Of a stretch of 64,000 bases of DNA, positions 18,938 through 28,449 are shown piece after piece (the stretch's first letter is position 1; each line of letters begins with the position of its first letter). Origin of the DNA: Pseudomonas sp. PB101 (lineage in GTDB: Bacteria > Pseudomonadota > Gammaproteobacteria > Pseudomonadales > Pseudomonadaceae); contig NZ_RWIR01000070.1 in the NCBI RefSeq assembly GCF_009764265.1, forward strand, positions 18,562 through 82,561, in the 5' to 3' direction. The position numbers and the translations under genes are program-made. A model generated the notes under the pieces. That model was given only the letters and a program-made list of their open reading frames with translations. It was not told the DNA's origin and made no database searches.

Positions 18938-20182
18938 ATGACCGATAGCTTCGTCACCCAGTGCCCGCATTGCCAAACCAGCTTCCGCGTCAGCCATGCC
19001 CAATTGAGCGTGGCTCGCGGGGTAGTTCGTTGCGGCTCCTGCCTGCAGGTGTTCAATGCCGCCAAGCAGTTGCTTGAACAGGCCGGCAAAGAGCCCGTTG
19101 CGCCGATCGCTGCGGTCATCGCCGAAACACCGGAACCCGCAGAACCGCGCGCCATCAGCCAAAAGCAATGGAGCGCGACCGAACTGGACCTGGACACTCT
19201 CGACCTCGACGAAGAACTCGCCCGGCTCGAGCAGCGGGAAATCCAGCCGACCACCGAACTCGGCCGCCATCGCGACGACTCGCTGAGTGCCCGTCGCGAC
19301 AGCGCCGGCCAGGATGACGAGGAACAGTGGCCCGACAGCCTGTTCAGTGAGTCGGCAGCCGATCGTGCGCAAGCCGGCGAACCGCTCGACGACCCTGAAA
19401 CGCCAGAGCCGACGATCGAACCGGGCACAACCTCGCGCACCGAACCTTCGCTGTCTCTGGAACCGGTTGACCTCGACGAAGAGCCGCAGCCACCCCAGTT
19501 GCGCCTGCACGACCCTCTCGATGCGCCGCTGCACCGCGAACGTCTGTCAGCCGCCGACGAGAACGAAATCGACGACAACCTGCCCTCGATCGAGCCGCTG
19601 CGTAAACGCCGCGAGCGCAGTGAGCCGGGTGTGCGCGCCGAAGTACTGCAAGACCTGACCGACGACCCGCTGCAACTGGACTGGCAAAAACGCCGTTCGC
19701 CCTGGGGCCGGCGCCTGTTGTGGTTGCTGCTGGTGCTGATTGCCGCGGGCGCCCTCGCCGGCCAATACATTGCCTATCATTTCGACGAACTGGCGCGACA
19801 GGATCAATATCGCCCGTGGTTCCAGCAGCTGTGCCCGCAAATCGGCTGCACCGTGCCGTCCAAAGTCGACATCGCGAAAATCAAGAGCAGCAACCTGGTG
19901 GTGCGCAGCCATCCCGAGTTCAATGGCGCGCTGGTGGTCGATGCGATCATCTACAACCGTGCGCCCTTCTCCCAGCCCTTCCCGCTGCTGGAACTGCGCT
20001 TCGCCGACCTCAATGGCCACCTGATCGCCAGTCGTCGCTTCAAACCCGGCGAGTACCTCAACGGGGATCTCGAAGGCATGGCGGAAATGCCTCCCCAAAC
20101 GCCGATCCACATCGCCCTCGACATTCTCGACCCCGGCGCCAAGGCCGTGAACTACAGTCTGAGCTTTCACTCTCCGGAGTGA
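18938..20182 (+). CDS. DUF3426 zinc-ribbon membrane protein
   Basis: 414 residues. The N-terminal zinc ribbon (MJ0042 type) has C9-x2-C12 and C32-x2-C35. A long acidic, Pro/Glu/Asp-rich, probably disordered region (about 50-235) follows, then one membrane helix (about 257-282, LLWLLLVLIAAGALAGQYIA). The C-terminal DUF3426 domain (VPSKVDIAKIKSSNLVVRSH, FPLLELRFADLNGHLIASRRF, FKPGEYL) is probably periplasmic. The role is unknown; it is always close to prmA in pseudomonads. Confidence 0.88.
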   Translation: MTDSFVTQCPHCQTSFRVSHAQLSVARGVVRCGSCLQVFNAAKQLLEQAGKEPVAPIAAVIAETPEPAEPRAISQKQWSATELDLDTLDLDEELARLEQREIQPTTELGRHRDDSLSARRDSAGQDDEEQWPDSLFSESAADRAQAGEPLDDPETPEPTIEPGTTSRTEPSLSLEPVDLDEEPQPPQLRLHDPLDAPLHRERLSAADENEIDDNLPSIEPLRKRRERSEPGVRAEVLQDLTDDPLQLDWQKRRSPWGRRLLWLLLVLIAAGALAGQYIAYHFDELARQDQYRPWFQQLCPQIGCTVPSKVDIAKIKSSNLVVRSHPEFNGALVVDAIIYNRAPFSQPFPLLELRFADLNGHLIASRRFKPGEYLNGDLEGMAEMPPQTPIHIALDILDPGAKAVNYSLSFHSPE

Positions 20183-20222
20183 AACGCCCCATCGCTCACC
20201 GATTGACGTCGGCTTCCTGACT

Positions 20223-20247
20223 CCCCGTGGCAAACCAAACCACGGGG
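20223..20247 (+). terminator. Hairpin after the DUF3426 gene
   Basis: CCCCGTGG (20223-20230) pairs with CCACGGGG (20240-20247) over 8 bases with a 9-base loop. No T-run follows, so termination may be weak. The remaining 120 bases up to dusB are A+T-rich and probably hold the dusB-fis promoter. Confidence 0.5.
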
Positions 20248-20366
20248 TATAACAGAATAACTGTTCAGATTTTGTTCAATTCAGCCTTTATCCAGTCATC
20301 GAGAGCGGGTATCATGCCAACCCTTTTTCGAACTCTCATGATCCGGCCCCACAACAGGGAAGTCCT

Positions 20367-21377
20367 ATGTCGGCGGTACGCATCGGTCCATACACATTAC
20401 ATAACAGCTTGATTCTCGCCCCCATGGCGGGCGTCACCGACCAGCCCTTTCGTCAGCTGTGCAAGCGCTTGGGCGCCGGACTGGTCGTCTCGGAAATGGT
20501 CACCAGCGACATGAGTTTGTGGAACACCCGCAAGTCGCGCATGCGCATGATCCACGAAGGTGATCCCGAGCCGCGCTCGGTACAGATCGCCGGCGGGGAC
20601 GCGCAGATGCTGGCGGATGCTGCCCGTGCCAACGTTGAAATGGGCGCGCAGATCATCGATATCAACATGGGCTGTCCGGCGAAAAAAGTCTGCAACAAGG
20701 CTGCCGGTTCCGCACTGTTGAAGGATGAACCCCTGGTAACCGAGATCCTGCAGGCCGTCGTGGCTGCGGTCGATGTGCCGGTTACCCTGAAGATCCGGAC
20801 CGGTTGGGACCGGGACAACAAGAACGGCCTGACGGTGGCGAAGATCGCCGAGCAGGCAGGCATTACGGCGCTGGCGGTGCATGGCCGCACCCGTGCCGAC
20901 CTGTACACCGGTGAAGCCGAGTACGACACCATTGCCGCGATCAAGCAGGCGGTGTCGATTCCGGTCTTTGCCAATGGCGATATCGATTCGCCGGAAAAGG
21001 CCCGGTACGTGCTCGACGCGACCGGTGCCGATGGTTTGTTGATTGGCCGGGCTGCCCAGGGGCGGCCATGGATTTTTCGCGAGATCGACCATTTCCTGCG
21101 TACCGGCGAGAAACTCCCGGCGCTGGAACTGATCGAGGTGGAACGCATTCTGCTAGAGCATCTGGCTGCCCTGCACGCCTTCTATGGCGATGTCATGGGT
21201 GTGCGCATTGCTCGAAAGCATGTGGGCTGGTATCTCGCAACCCTGCCGGGCGCCAGGGAGTTTCGCGCCCACTTCAATCGTTTGGATGGTACGGATACAC
21301 AATGCGCCAACGTTCGCGCGTTTTTCGCCGAGCGTTACAAGAGCCTGACAGGGGACGGAGAGTGGGTGGCCGCATGA
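20367..21377 (+). CDS. dusB: tRNA-dihydrouridine synthase B
   Basis: 336 residues. An FMN-dependent enzyme that reduces specific uridines in tRNA D-loops. The TIM barrel carries LAPMAGVTDQPFR, the catalytic Cys103 in INMGCPAKKVCNKAAGSALL, the FMN-contacting KIRTGWD and VHGRTR, and FANGDIDSPEKA and IGRAAQGRPW near the end. Its stop overlaps the fis start by four bases (ATGA), the conserved dusB-fis operon. Confidence 0.96.
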   Translation: MSAVRIGPYTLHNSLILAPMAGVTDQPFRQLCKRLGAGLVVSEMVTSDMSLWNTRKSRMRMIHEGDPEPRSVQIAGGDAQMLADAARANVEMGAQIIDINMGCPAKKVCNKAAGSALLKDEPLVTEILQAVVAAVDVPVTLKIRTGWDRDNKNGLTVAKIAEQAGITALAVHGRTRADLYTGEAEYDTIAAIKQAVSIPVFANGDIDSPEKARYVLDATGADGLLIGRAAQGRPWIFREIDHFLRTGEKLPALELIEVERILLEHLAALHAFYGDVMGVRIARKHVGWYLATLPGAREFRAHFNRLDGTDTQCANVRAFFAERYKSLTGDGEWVAA

Positions 21378-21694
21378 CGATGATGACCGAGACTTTAGTG
21401 AGTGGAACAACACCCGTGAGCGACAACGTGAATTTGAAACAGCACCTCAATACACCGAGCGAAGAGGGCCAGACCCTTCGCGGGAGTGTCGAGAAGGCGC
21501 TGCACAATTATTTCGCCCACCTTGAGGGCGCTGCCGTCACGGATGTGTACAACCTGGTGCTCTCCGAAGTCGAGGCTCCCCTGCTCGAGTGCGTGATGAA
21601 CTACGTCAAGGGCAACCAGACCAAGGCCAGCGAGATGCTCGGACTGAACCGGGGCACGCTGCGCAAGAAACTCAAGCAGTACGATTTGCTGTAA
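21374..21694 (+). CDS. fis: Nucleoid protein Fis
   Basis: 106 residues starting MTMMTETLVSGTTPVSDNVN, essentially the P. aeruginosa protein. Fis bends DNA and regulates rRNA and growth-phase genes. The N-terminal beta-hairpin and two dimerisation helices (VEKALHNYFAHLEG, VYNLVLSEVEAPLLECVMNY) precede the C-terminal helix-turn-helix (NQTKASEMLGLNRGTLRKKL). It is translationally coupled to dusB. Longer in-frame starts run through dusB and are rejected. Confidence 0.97.
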   Translation: MTMMTETLVSGTTPVSDNVNLKQHLNTPSEEGQTLRGSVEKALHNYFAHLEGAAVTDVYNLVLSEVEAPLLECVMNYVKGNQTKASEMLGLNRGTLRKKLKQYDLL

Positions 21695-21713
21695 GCATTC
21701 ATTCAAACCAGAA

Positions 21714-21744
21714 AGGCGCCCGCGTAAAACCGGTCGCCTTTTTT
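21714..21744 (+). terminator. Rho-independent terminator of dusB-fis
   Basis: AGGCGCCCG pairs with CGGTCGCCT (one mismatch), followed by TTTTTT. It lies 19 bases after the fis stop and 33 bases before purH. Confidence 0.8.
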
Positions 21745-21776
21745 GCTGACTTCCTTTGCTTTTGATGGAAATTGAG

Positions 21777-23384
21777 ATGACCGACCAGACTACCCGCCTG
21801 CCGATCCGCCGCGCCTTGATCAGCGTTTCCGACAAGACCGGGATCCTCGAATTCGCCAAGGAGCTTGAAGCCCTGGGCGTCGAGATCCTCTCCACCGGCG
21901 GGACGTTCAAGCTGCTGCAGGACAACGGCGTTGCCGCAGTGGAAGTCGCGGATTACACCGGTTTCGCGGAAATGATGGACGGCCGGGTGAAGACCCTGCA
22001 CCCGAAAATCCACGGCGGGATCCTCGGTCGTCGCGGTATCGACGACGCCATCATGAACGAGCACGGTATCAAGCCGATCGACCTGGTAGCGGTCAACCTG
22101 TACCCGTTCGAAGCCACCATCAACAAGCCAGGCTGCGACCTGCCGACCGCCATCGAGAACATCGACATCGGCGGCCCGACCATGGTCCGTTCGGCTGCCA
22201 AGAACCACAAGGACGTGGCCATCGTGGTTAACGCCAGCGATTACGCCAACGTCCTGGAAAACCTCAAGGCCGGCGGCCTGACCTACGCCCAGCGCTTCGA
22301 CCTGATGCTCAAGGCCTTCGAACACACCGCTGCTTATGACGGCATGATCGCCAACTACATGGGCACCGTGAACCAGGCTGCCGAGACACTGAGCACAGAA
22401 GGCCGCAGCGAATTCCCGCGCACCTTCAACAGCCAGTTCATCAAGGCCCAGGAAATGCGCTACGGCGAGAACCCGCACCAGAGCGCGGCGTTCTACGTGG
22501 AAGCCAAGCCAAGCGAGGTCGGCATCGCCACCGCGACCCAACTGCAAGGCAAGGAACTGTCGTACAACAACGTGGCCGACACCGACGCCGCGCTGGAATG
22601 CGTGAAGAGCTTCGTCAAGCCGGCCTGCGTGATCGTCAAGCACGCCAACCCGTGCGGCGTGGCTGTCAGCCCTGATGCCGAAGGCGGCATCCGCAAGGCC
22701 TACGACCTGGCCTACGCCACCGACACCGAATCCGCTTTCGGCGGCATCATCGCCTTCAACCGCGAGCTGGACGCCGAGACCGCCAAGGCCATCGTCGAGC
22801 GTCAGTTCGTCGAAGTGATCATTGCCCCAAGCGTCAGCGAAGAAGCCCGCGCCATCGTCGCCGCCAAAGCCAACGTACGCCTGCTGGCCTGCGGCGAGTG
22901 GTCGGCCGACCGCGCCGCTGCCTGGGACTACAAGCGCGTCAACGGTGGCCTGCTGGTACAGAGCCGCGACATCGGCATGATCGGCGCCGACGACCTGAAA
23001 GTCGTGACCAAACGCGCTCCGACCGAACAGGAAATCCACGACCTGATCTTCGCCTGGAAAGTCGCCAAGTACGTCAAGTCCAACGCCATCGTCTACGCCA
23101 AGAACCGCCAGACCATCGGTGTCGGCGCCGGCCAGATGAGCCGCGTGAACTCCGCGCGTATTGCTGCGATCAAGGCAGAACATGCTGGCCTGCAGGTTCA
23201 AGGTGCTGTCATGGCATCCGACGCGTTCTTCCCGTTCCGCGACGGCATCGACAACGCGGCCAAGGCCGGTATCACTGCGGTGATCCAGCCAGGCGGCTCG
23301 ATGCGTGACAACGAAGTGATTGCTGCTGCCGACGAAGCCGGCATCGCCATGGTCTTCACCGGCATGCGCCACTTCCGTCACTGA
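21777..23384 (+). CDS. purH: Bifunctional AICAR transformylase/IMP cyclohydrolase
   Basis: 535 residues. It catalyses the last two steps of IMP synthesis. The N-terminal MGS-like cyclohydrolase domain (RRALISVSDKTGILEFAKEL, KTLHPKIHGGILGRR) spans about 1-200. The transformylase domain carries KHANPCGVAVS, FGGIIAFNRELDA and the C-terminal GISAVIQPGGS-like stretch GITAVIQPGGSMRDNEVI. The ATG at 21777 gives the family length. purD follows, separated by a REPIN. Confidence 0.97.
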   Translation: MTDQTTRLPIRRALISVSDKTGILEFAKELEALGVEILSTGGTFKLLQDNGVAAVEVADYTGFAEMMDGRVKTLHPKIHGGILGRRGIDDAIMNEHGIKPIDLVAVNLYPFEATINKPGCDLPTAIENIDIGGPTMVRSAAKNHKDVAIVVNASDYANVLENLKAGGLTYAQRFDLMLKAFEHTAAYDGMIANYMGTVNQAAETLSTEGRSEFPRTFNSQFIKAQEMRYGENPHQSAAFYVEAKPSEVGIATATQLQGKELSYNNVADTDAALECVKSFVKPACVIVKHANPCGVAVSPDAEGGIRKAYDLAYATDTESAFGGIIAFNRELDAETAKAIVERQFVEVIIAPSVSEEARAIVAAKANVRLLACGEWSADRAAAWDYKRVNGGLLVQSRDIGMIGADDLKVVTKRAPTEQEIHDLIFAWKVAKYVKSNAIVYAKNRQTIGVGAGQMSRVNSARIAAIKAEHAGLQVQGAVMASDAFFPFRDGIDNAAKAGITAVIQPGGSMRDNEVIAAADEAGIAMVFTGMRHFRH

Positions 23385-23394
23385 TAACACGTCC

Positions 23395-23475
23395 ACTGTA
23401 GGAGCCGGCTTGCCGGCGATAGCGGCCTGCCAGGTAAACGGCGATGACCCGAACGCCAGCAAGCCGGCTCCTACG
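23395..23475. repeat. REPIN (GCCGGC type)
   Basis: TGTAGGAGCCGGCTTGCCGG at the left and GCAAGCCGGCTCCTAC at the right, in the 144-base gap between purH and purD. Confidence 0.9.
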
Positions 23476-23528
23476 GTCAGCATCCAGCAGGATGCATCCC
23501 CGAATTAGCGTCATCCGAGGTTTTTGAA

Positions 23529-24824
23529 ATGAATGTTTTGATCATTGGCAGCGGTGGCCGTGAACACGCCCTGGCCTGGAAAGTGGCTCAGGATCCGCGT
23601 GTGCAGAAGGTATTCGTGGCTCCGGGCAACGCCGGCACCGCCATCGAAGCCAAGTGCGAGAACGTCGCCATCGACGTACTGGCCCTTGAGCAACTGGCAG
23701 ACTTTGCCGAGAAAAACGTTTCCCTGACCATCGTCGGCCCTGAAGTGCCGCTGGTCGCCGGTGTCGTGGATCTGTTCCGCAGCCGCGGTCTGGATTGCTT
23801 CGGTCCGACCGCTGGCGCTGCGCAGCTGGAAGGTTCGAAAGCGTTCACCAAGGACTTCCTGGCTCGCCACAAGATCCCGACTGCCGACTACCAGAACTTC
23901 ACCGAAATCGAGCCGGCCCTCGCTTACCTGCGAGAAAAAGGCGCGCCGATCGTGATCAAGGCCGACGGCCTGGCCGCGGGTAAAGGCGTGATCGTCGCCA
24001 TGACCCTGACCGAAGCCGAAGACGCCGTGCGCGACATGCTGGCGGGCAATGCCTTTGGCGATGCAGGTTCGCGCGTGGTCATCGAAGAGTTCCTGGACGG
24101 CGAAGAAGCCAGCTTCATCGTCATGGTCGACGGCAAGAACGTGCTGCCGATGGCCACCAGCCAGGACCACAAACGCGTCGGCGACGGCGACAGCGGTCCA
24201 AACACCGGCGGCATGGGTGCTTACTCCCCGGCACCAGTGGTCACCGCCGACGTGCACAAGCGCGTCATGGACCTGGTGATCTGGCCGACCGTGCGCGGCA
24301 TGGCCGAGGAAGGCAACGTCTACACTGGCTTCCTGTATGCCGGCCTGATGATCGACAAGGCTGGTAACCCAAAAGTCATCGAATTCAACTGCCGTTTCGG
24401 CGACCCTGAGACCCAACCGGTGATGCTGCGCCTGCAGTCGAGCCTGGTTTTGCTGGTCGAAGCTGCCCTGGCGCAGGCACTGGATAAAGTGGAAGCGCAA
24501 TGGGATCCACGTCCGAGCGTCGGCATCGTGCTGGCCGCGGGCGGCTATCCTGGTGATTACGCCAAAGGCGCAGCCATCAATGGGCTGGATGCAGCGGCTA
24601 CACTGGAAGGCAAGGTTTTCCACGCTGGCACTGCGCTCAAGGATGGTCAGGTAGTGACCGCCGGTGGTCGCGTATTGTGCGCCACAGCCATGGGTGCCAG
24701 TGTCGACGCTGCACAGCAGCAGGCCTACAAGCTGGCGGCAGCGATTGACTGGGAAGGCTGCTTCTATCGCAAGGACATTGGCTACCGCGCCATTGCCCGC
24801 GAGCGTGGCGAAAATCAGGAATAA
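23529..24824 (+). CDS. purD: Phosphoribosylamine-glycine ligase
   Basis: 431 residues. It joins phosphoribosylamine to glycine in purine synthesis. It is an ATP-grasp enzyme: MNVLIIGSGGREHALAWK, VGPEVPLVAGVVDLF, KADGLAAGKGVIVAMTLTEA, HKRVGDGDSGPNTGGMGAYSP and IEFNCRFGDPETQ are all intact. The CGAGG ribosome site is just upstream of ATGAATG. Confidence 0.97.
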   Translation: MNVLIIGSGGREHALAWKVAQDPRVQKVFVAPGNAGTAIEAKCENVAIDVLALEQLADFAEKNVSLTIVGPEVPLVAGVVDLFRSRGLDCFGPTAGAAQLEGSKAFTKDFLARHKIPTADYQNFTEIEPALAYLREKGAPIVIKADGLAAGKGVIVAMTLTEAEDAVRDMLAGNAFGDAGSRVVIEEFLDGEEASFIVMVDGKNVLPMATSQDHKRVGDGDSGPNTGGMGAYSPAPVVTADVHKRVMDLVIWPTVRGMAEEGNVYTGFLYAGLMIDKAGNPKVIEFNCRFGDPETQPVMLRLQSSLVLLVEAALAQALDKVEAQWDPRPSVGIVLAAGGYPGDYAKGAAINGLDAAATLEGKVFHAGTALKDGQVVTAGGRVLCATAMGASVDAAQQQAYKLAAAIDWEGCFYRKDIGYRAIARERGENQE

Positions 24825-24837
24825 GGCAGACACCGCG

Positions 24838-24866
24838 CCAGGCAATGAACGCCGTTCATTGCCTGG
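24838..24866. terminator. Perfect palindromic hairpin between purD and retS
   Basis: CCAGGCAATGAACG and CGTTCATTGCCTGG are exact inverted repeats with one base between, so a stem of about 12-13 bp can form. It starts 13 bases after the purD stop. No T-run follows, so it may be a terminator, a pausing hairpin or an operator for retS. Confidence 0.6.
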
Positions 24867-24924
24867 CTATTCCGGCGCCGCGCATCGTTATATTCTGGCA
24901 TCAACCTAACGAAGGGATTTCGCC

Positions 24925-27702
24925 GTGCGCTGGCTCAGGATTGCCATAAGCTTAACCGTCACATTGCTGACCCTGCTCTGCATGCTACCGGCCCAAGCCG
25001 CGCAAGGCAGTGGCTGGGCGGTATTGCTCGACGAACAAGGCGACCTGCAACTGAGCGACATCCGTTCCGCCCGCTACACCAATCAATTCAGCCCCATCGA
25101 ACTCGACCGCATTACCGCGGCCGAACCCGAGGGCGCGTTATGGTTGCGATTCAAGCTTGCACCGGGCAAACATGAGCAGGTGCTGCGGGTGTTCGCGCCG
25201 GACCTGCGCCAGTTCAACATGTATGTGCTGGACGGCGACAGGCTGATCGATCAATCCAGCACCGGCAACGAACAGCCGCAATCCGAGCGGCCATTGCCCA
25301 GCAGCGACTTCATGCTGGCCCTGCCGCAAAGCGACGGCCCCCTGGACGTATACCTGCGGCTGGCCTCCGACCACCAGTTACGGCCCTACATCACCCTGCA
25401 ATCGGCGGTCATCGCAGCGGCCAACCACAATCAGACGCTGATCTATGGCCTGTTGTTCGGTTGCATCGCCATGCTGATCCTGCACAACCTCATCCGCTAC
25501 GCCTACACCCGTTCGCACAGCGCCCTCTGGCTGGCGGCGTGCGAGGGGCTGCTGATGCTCAGCCTGCTGCTGTTGCTGAACCTCGCCGGCCCCTGGCTCC
25601 CGGACTGGCACGCACTGCAAACACCGGGGGCTTACCTGGCACTGCTGCTGACCGCGCCCTGCGGCCTGATGCTTGCCTATCGCTTCTTCTCCCCGCTCGG
25701 GCCGCACCCGCTGAACCGGTTGCTGCTCGGCGAGGTCCTGCTCATCACGGCCTGCGGATTGATGCTGCTGTTCGTCAATACCTTGCCGCTGAACTTCATT
25801 ACCTATGGCCTGGTAGCCCTGGCCGGCCTGACCATGCTGTTCATCAGCGCCTATCACTGGCAAAAGGGTTATCGCCCGGCTCGTCTCTTCGTGGCGGCCA
25901 TGGTGGTGTTCAACCTCGGGACCCTGGTCATCCTGCCCGCACTGTTGGGGCTGACCCTGATCGAACCCCATGGCCTGATCACCACTTTGCTGTTGTTCAT
26001 CTGCATCAGCGGCCTGTTGATGAGCATTGCGTTGAGCGAGCGTCAGCGCCGCATCACCGAAGACCGTTTCAGCATCAGCCGTGACTTGGCGGCCAGCAAC
26101 GCCGAGATCAACGCCAAGGCCGAGTTCCTGGCGAAGATCAGCCATGAGATCCGCACCCCCATGAACGGCGTCCTCGGCATGACCGAGCTGCTGCTGGGCA
26201 CACCACTTTCGGTCAAGCAACGCGACTATGTGCAGACGATCCACAGCGCCGGCAACGAGCTGCTGACCCTGATCAACGAAATTCTCGACATTTCCAAACT
26301 CGAGTCCGGACAGATCGAACTGGACGATGTGCAGTTCGACCTCAATGCGCTGATCGAAGACTGCCTGAGCATCTTCCGCGCCAAGGCCGAGCAGCAAAAC
26401 GTCGAGTTGATCAGTTTCATCCAGCCGCAAGTGCCGCGGGTGATCAGCGGTGACCCGACGCGCCTGCGCCAGACCCTGTTGAGCCTGCTTGAAAACGCCC
26501 TGAAAAAAACCGATGAAGGCGAAATCCTGATCGTCGTGGCGCTCGACGAGCGCAACAGCAAACCACGCCTGCGCATCGCCGTGCAGGACAGCGGCGAGCC
26601 GATGGACGCCGAAGAACGCGACGCCCTGATGCACGCCGAACTGCACAGCCGGCATTTCCTTTCGGCCACCCACCTGGGCGGCAACCTGGGGCTGGTGATT
26701 GCCCGGCAGTTGATTCGCTTGATGCAAGGGGAATTCGGAATCAAGAGTGGCAGCAACCAGGGCAGCACCCTGTGGCTGACCCTGCCGCTGGACCCGGATC
26801 GCCTCGAACACCCGACCTCCGACCTCGACGGCCCGCTGCAAGGTGCGCGGGTGTTGGTGGTGGACGACAACGACACTTGTCGCAAGGTGCTGGTGCAGCA
26901 ATGCAGCGCCTGGGGCCTGAACGTCAGCGCTGCGCCTTCGGGCAAGGAAGCGCTGGCACTGCTGCGCACCAAGGCGCATTTGCGCGACTACTTCGACGTG
27001 GTCCTGCTGGACCAGAACATGCCCGGCATGACCGGCATGCAACTGGCGGCCAAGATCAAGGAAGACCCGAGCCTGAACCATGACATCCTGCTGATCATGC
27101 TCACCGGCATCAGCAATGCGCCGAGCAAGATCATCGCGCGCAACTCCGGGATCAAGCGCATTCTCGCCAAACCGGTGGCCGGCTACACCCTCAAGACCAC
27201 CCTGGCCGACGAACTGACCCAACGCAACAAAGGCCAAGTCGTCACGCACCCACTGCCAAACGGCCCGGCACTGCCGGTCAAGGTCCCCAGCGACTTCCGC
27301 ATTCTGGTGGCCGAAGACAACAGCATCTCCACCAAGGTGATCCGCGGCATGCTGAGCAAGCTCAACCTGCAACCGGATACCGCCTGCAACGGCGAAGAAG
27401 CCCTGCAGGCAATGAAGGCCCAACGTTACGACCTGGTGCTGATGGACTGTGAAATGCCGATCCTCGACGGCTTCTCGGCCACCCAGCAATTGCGTGCCTG
27501 GGAAGTCGGCAATCAGCGGGTCCGTACACCGGTGGTGGCATTGACCGCCCATATCCTGGCCGAACACAAGGAGCGTGCACGCCAGGCCGGCATGGACGGC
27601 CACATGGCCAAGCCGGTCGAATTGTCGCAGCTGCGTGAATTGATCGAACACTGGGTCGCCCAGCGTGACCAGCAGAATCGCGCAACGACCCAAACGTCCT
27701 GA
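24925..27702 (+). CDS. retS: Hybrid sensor kinase RetS
   Basis: 925 residues. In Pseudomonas RetS blocks the GacS kinase and so sets the balance between acute virulence and biofilm/T6SS/secondary metabolism. A signal-like N-terminus and a DISMED2 periplasmic domain (about 28-165) are followed by seven membrane helices of the 7TMR-DISM type (about 172-385). The histidine kinase has H407 in SHEIRTPMNG and a weakly conserved ATPase region. REC1 (about 643-760, VVDDND, LLDQNMP) and REC2 (about 793-915, VAEDNS, LMDCEMP, AKPV) end the protein. GTG start with AAGGGA upstream. The position after purD matches PA4856. Confidence 0.95.
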   Translation: MRWLRIAISLTVTLLTLLCMLPAQAAQGSGWAVLLDEQGDLQLSDIRSARYTNQFSPIELDRITAAEPEGALWLRFKLAPGKHEQVLRVFAPDLRQFNMYVLDGDRLIDQSSTGNEQPQSERPLPSSDFMLALPQSDGPLDVYLRLASDHQLRPYITLQSAVIAAANHNQTLIYGLLFGCIAMLILHNLIRYAYTRSHSALWLAACEGLLMLSLLLLLNLAGPWLPDWHALQTPGAYLALLLTAPCGLMLAYRFFSPLGPHPLNRLLLGEVLLITACGLMLLFVNTLPLNFITYGLVALAGLTMLFISAYHWQKGYRPARLFVAAMVVFNLGTLVILPALLGLTLIEPHGLITTLLLFICISGLLMSIALSERQRRITEDRFSISRDLAASNAEINAKAEFLAKISHEIRTPMNGVLGMTELLLGTPLSVKQRDYVQTIHSAGNELLTLINEILDISKLESGQIELDDVQFDLNALIEDCLSIFRAKAEQQNVELISFIQPQVPRVISGDPTRLRQTLLSLLENALKKTDEGEILIVVALDERNSKPRLRIAVQDSGEPMDAEERDALMHAELHSRHFLSATHLGGNLGLVIARQLIRLMQGEFGIKSGSNQGSTLWLTLPLDPDRLEHPTSDLDGPLQGARVLVVDDNDTCRKVLVQQCSAWGLNVSAAPSGKEALALLRTKAHLRDYFDVVLLDQNMPGMTGMQLAAKIKEDPSLNHDILLIMLTGISNAPSKIIARNSGIKRILAKPVAGYTLKTTLADELTQRNKGQVVTHPLPNGPALPVKVPSDFRILVAEDNSISTKVIRGMLSKLNLQPDTACNGEEALQAMKAQRYDLVLMDCEMPILDGFSATQQLRAWEVGNQRVRTPVVALTAHILAEHKERARQAGMDGHMAKPVELSQLRELIEHWVAQRDQQNRATTQTS

Positions 27703-27767
27703 GCCGACAGACTGCGCAACCCCTGATAGACTCCCCCTCGACTTCCCTCGCCAGTGAGCCCGGCACC

Positions 27768-28364
27768 ATGCTCCATGTGTTGTTCAGCGTTTACCTGAAG
27801 ATGCTGGTGCTCTACAGCCCATTCTTCGTGTTGTCGTGCTTCATCAGCCTGACCCGTGGTTACTCGCGCAAGGAACAGCGTCGGCTGGCCTGGAAAGTAG
27901 CGGTCGCCACACTGGTCTCCAGCGTGCTGTTGTATTTGTTCGGCCGGGTGATTTTCAGTGTTTTCGGCATTACCGTGGACGCGTTCCGCATCGGTGCAGG
28001 CAGCGTCCTGTTCATCTCGGCACTGGGGATGGCACAAGGCAAGTCGGCGGTACAGACCGACAATGTGCAGCAAGATGTGACCATCGTCCCGCTGACCATT
28101 CCGCTGACCGTCGGCCCCGGCACCATCGGCGCCCTGCTGGTGATGGGTGTGAGCCAGCCGCATTGGGACGACAAGCTCACGGCCATTGTCAGCATTGCCC
28201 TGGCCAGTTTCACCGTGGGCGTGGTGCTGTTTTTATCCGGTCGCATCGAGCGCCTTCTTGGCGACCAGGGGCTACAGATCGTCAGCCGCTTGATGGGGTT
28301 GTTCGTGTGTGCGCTGGCGGCGCAGATCATCTTCACCGGGGTGAAGGGCTATCTGGTGCCTTGA
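27768..28364 (+). CDS. MarC-family integral membrane protein
   Basis: 198 residues with about six hydrophobic helices and the MarC hallmarks SLTRGYSRKEQRRLAWK, FRIGAGSVLFISALGM and PLTIPLTVGPGTIGALLVMG. The family has no proven transport function; despite its name it is not a multiple-antibiotic-resistance pump. It sits next to retS as PA4857 does next to PA4856. Confidence 0.88.
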   Translation: MLHVLFSVYLKMLVLYSPFFVLSCFISLTRGYSRKEQRRLAWKVAVATLVSSVLLYLFGRVIFSVFGITVDAFRIGAGSVLFISALGMAQGKSAVQTDNVQQDVTIVPLTIPLTVGPGTIGALLVMGVSQPHWDDKLTAIVSIALASFTVGVVLFLSGRIERLLGDQGLQIVSRLMGLFVCALAAQIIFTGVKGYLVP

Positions 28365-28390
28365 AGCGGCCGCTTGTCCAAACCCGAAAA

Positions 28391-28427
28391 ACAAGGCCCC
28401 GTGCATCAATCACGGGGCCTTGTCTTT
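28391..28427. terminator. Strong bidirectional terminator
   Basis: A perfect 13-bp stem ACAAGGCCCCGTG/CACGGGGCCTTGT (28391-28403 and 28411-28423) with a 7-base loop, followed by CTTTT on the plus strand and by runs of T (from AAAAA) on the minus strand. It serves marC and the convergent unknown gene. Confidence 0.9.
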
Positions 28428-28449
28428 TATTGCGTACCAGACCTTTCAG

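Noticed and set aside
21068..21373. Longer Fis start inside dusB
   Set aside because: The extra residues come from the dusB gene in another frame; the known Fis N-terminus MTMMTET begins at 21374.
27768..28364. Assigning a drug-resistance role to the MarC-family gene
   Set aside because: The family name is historical; MarC proteins have not been shown to give multidrug resistance.
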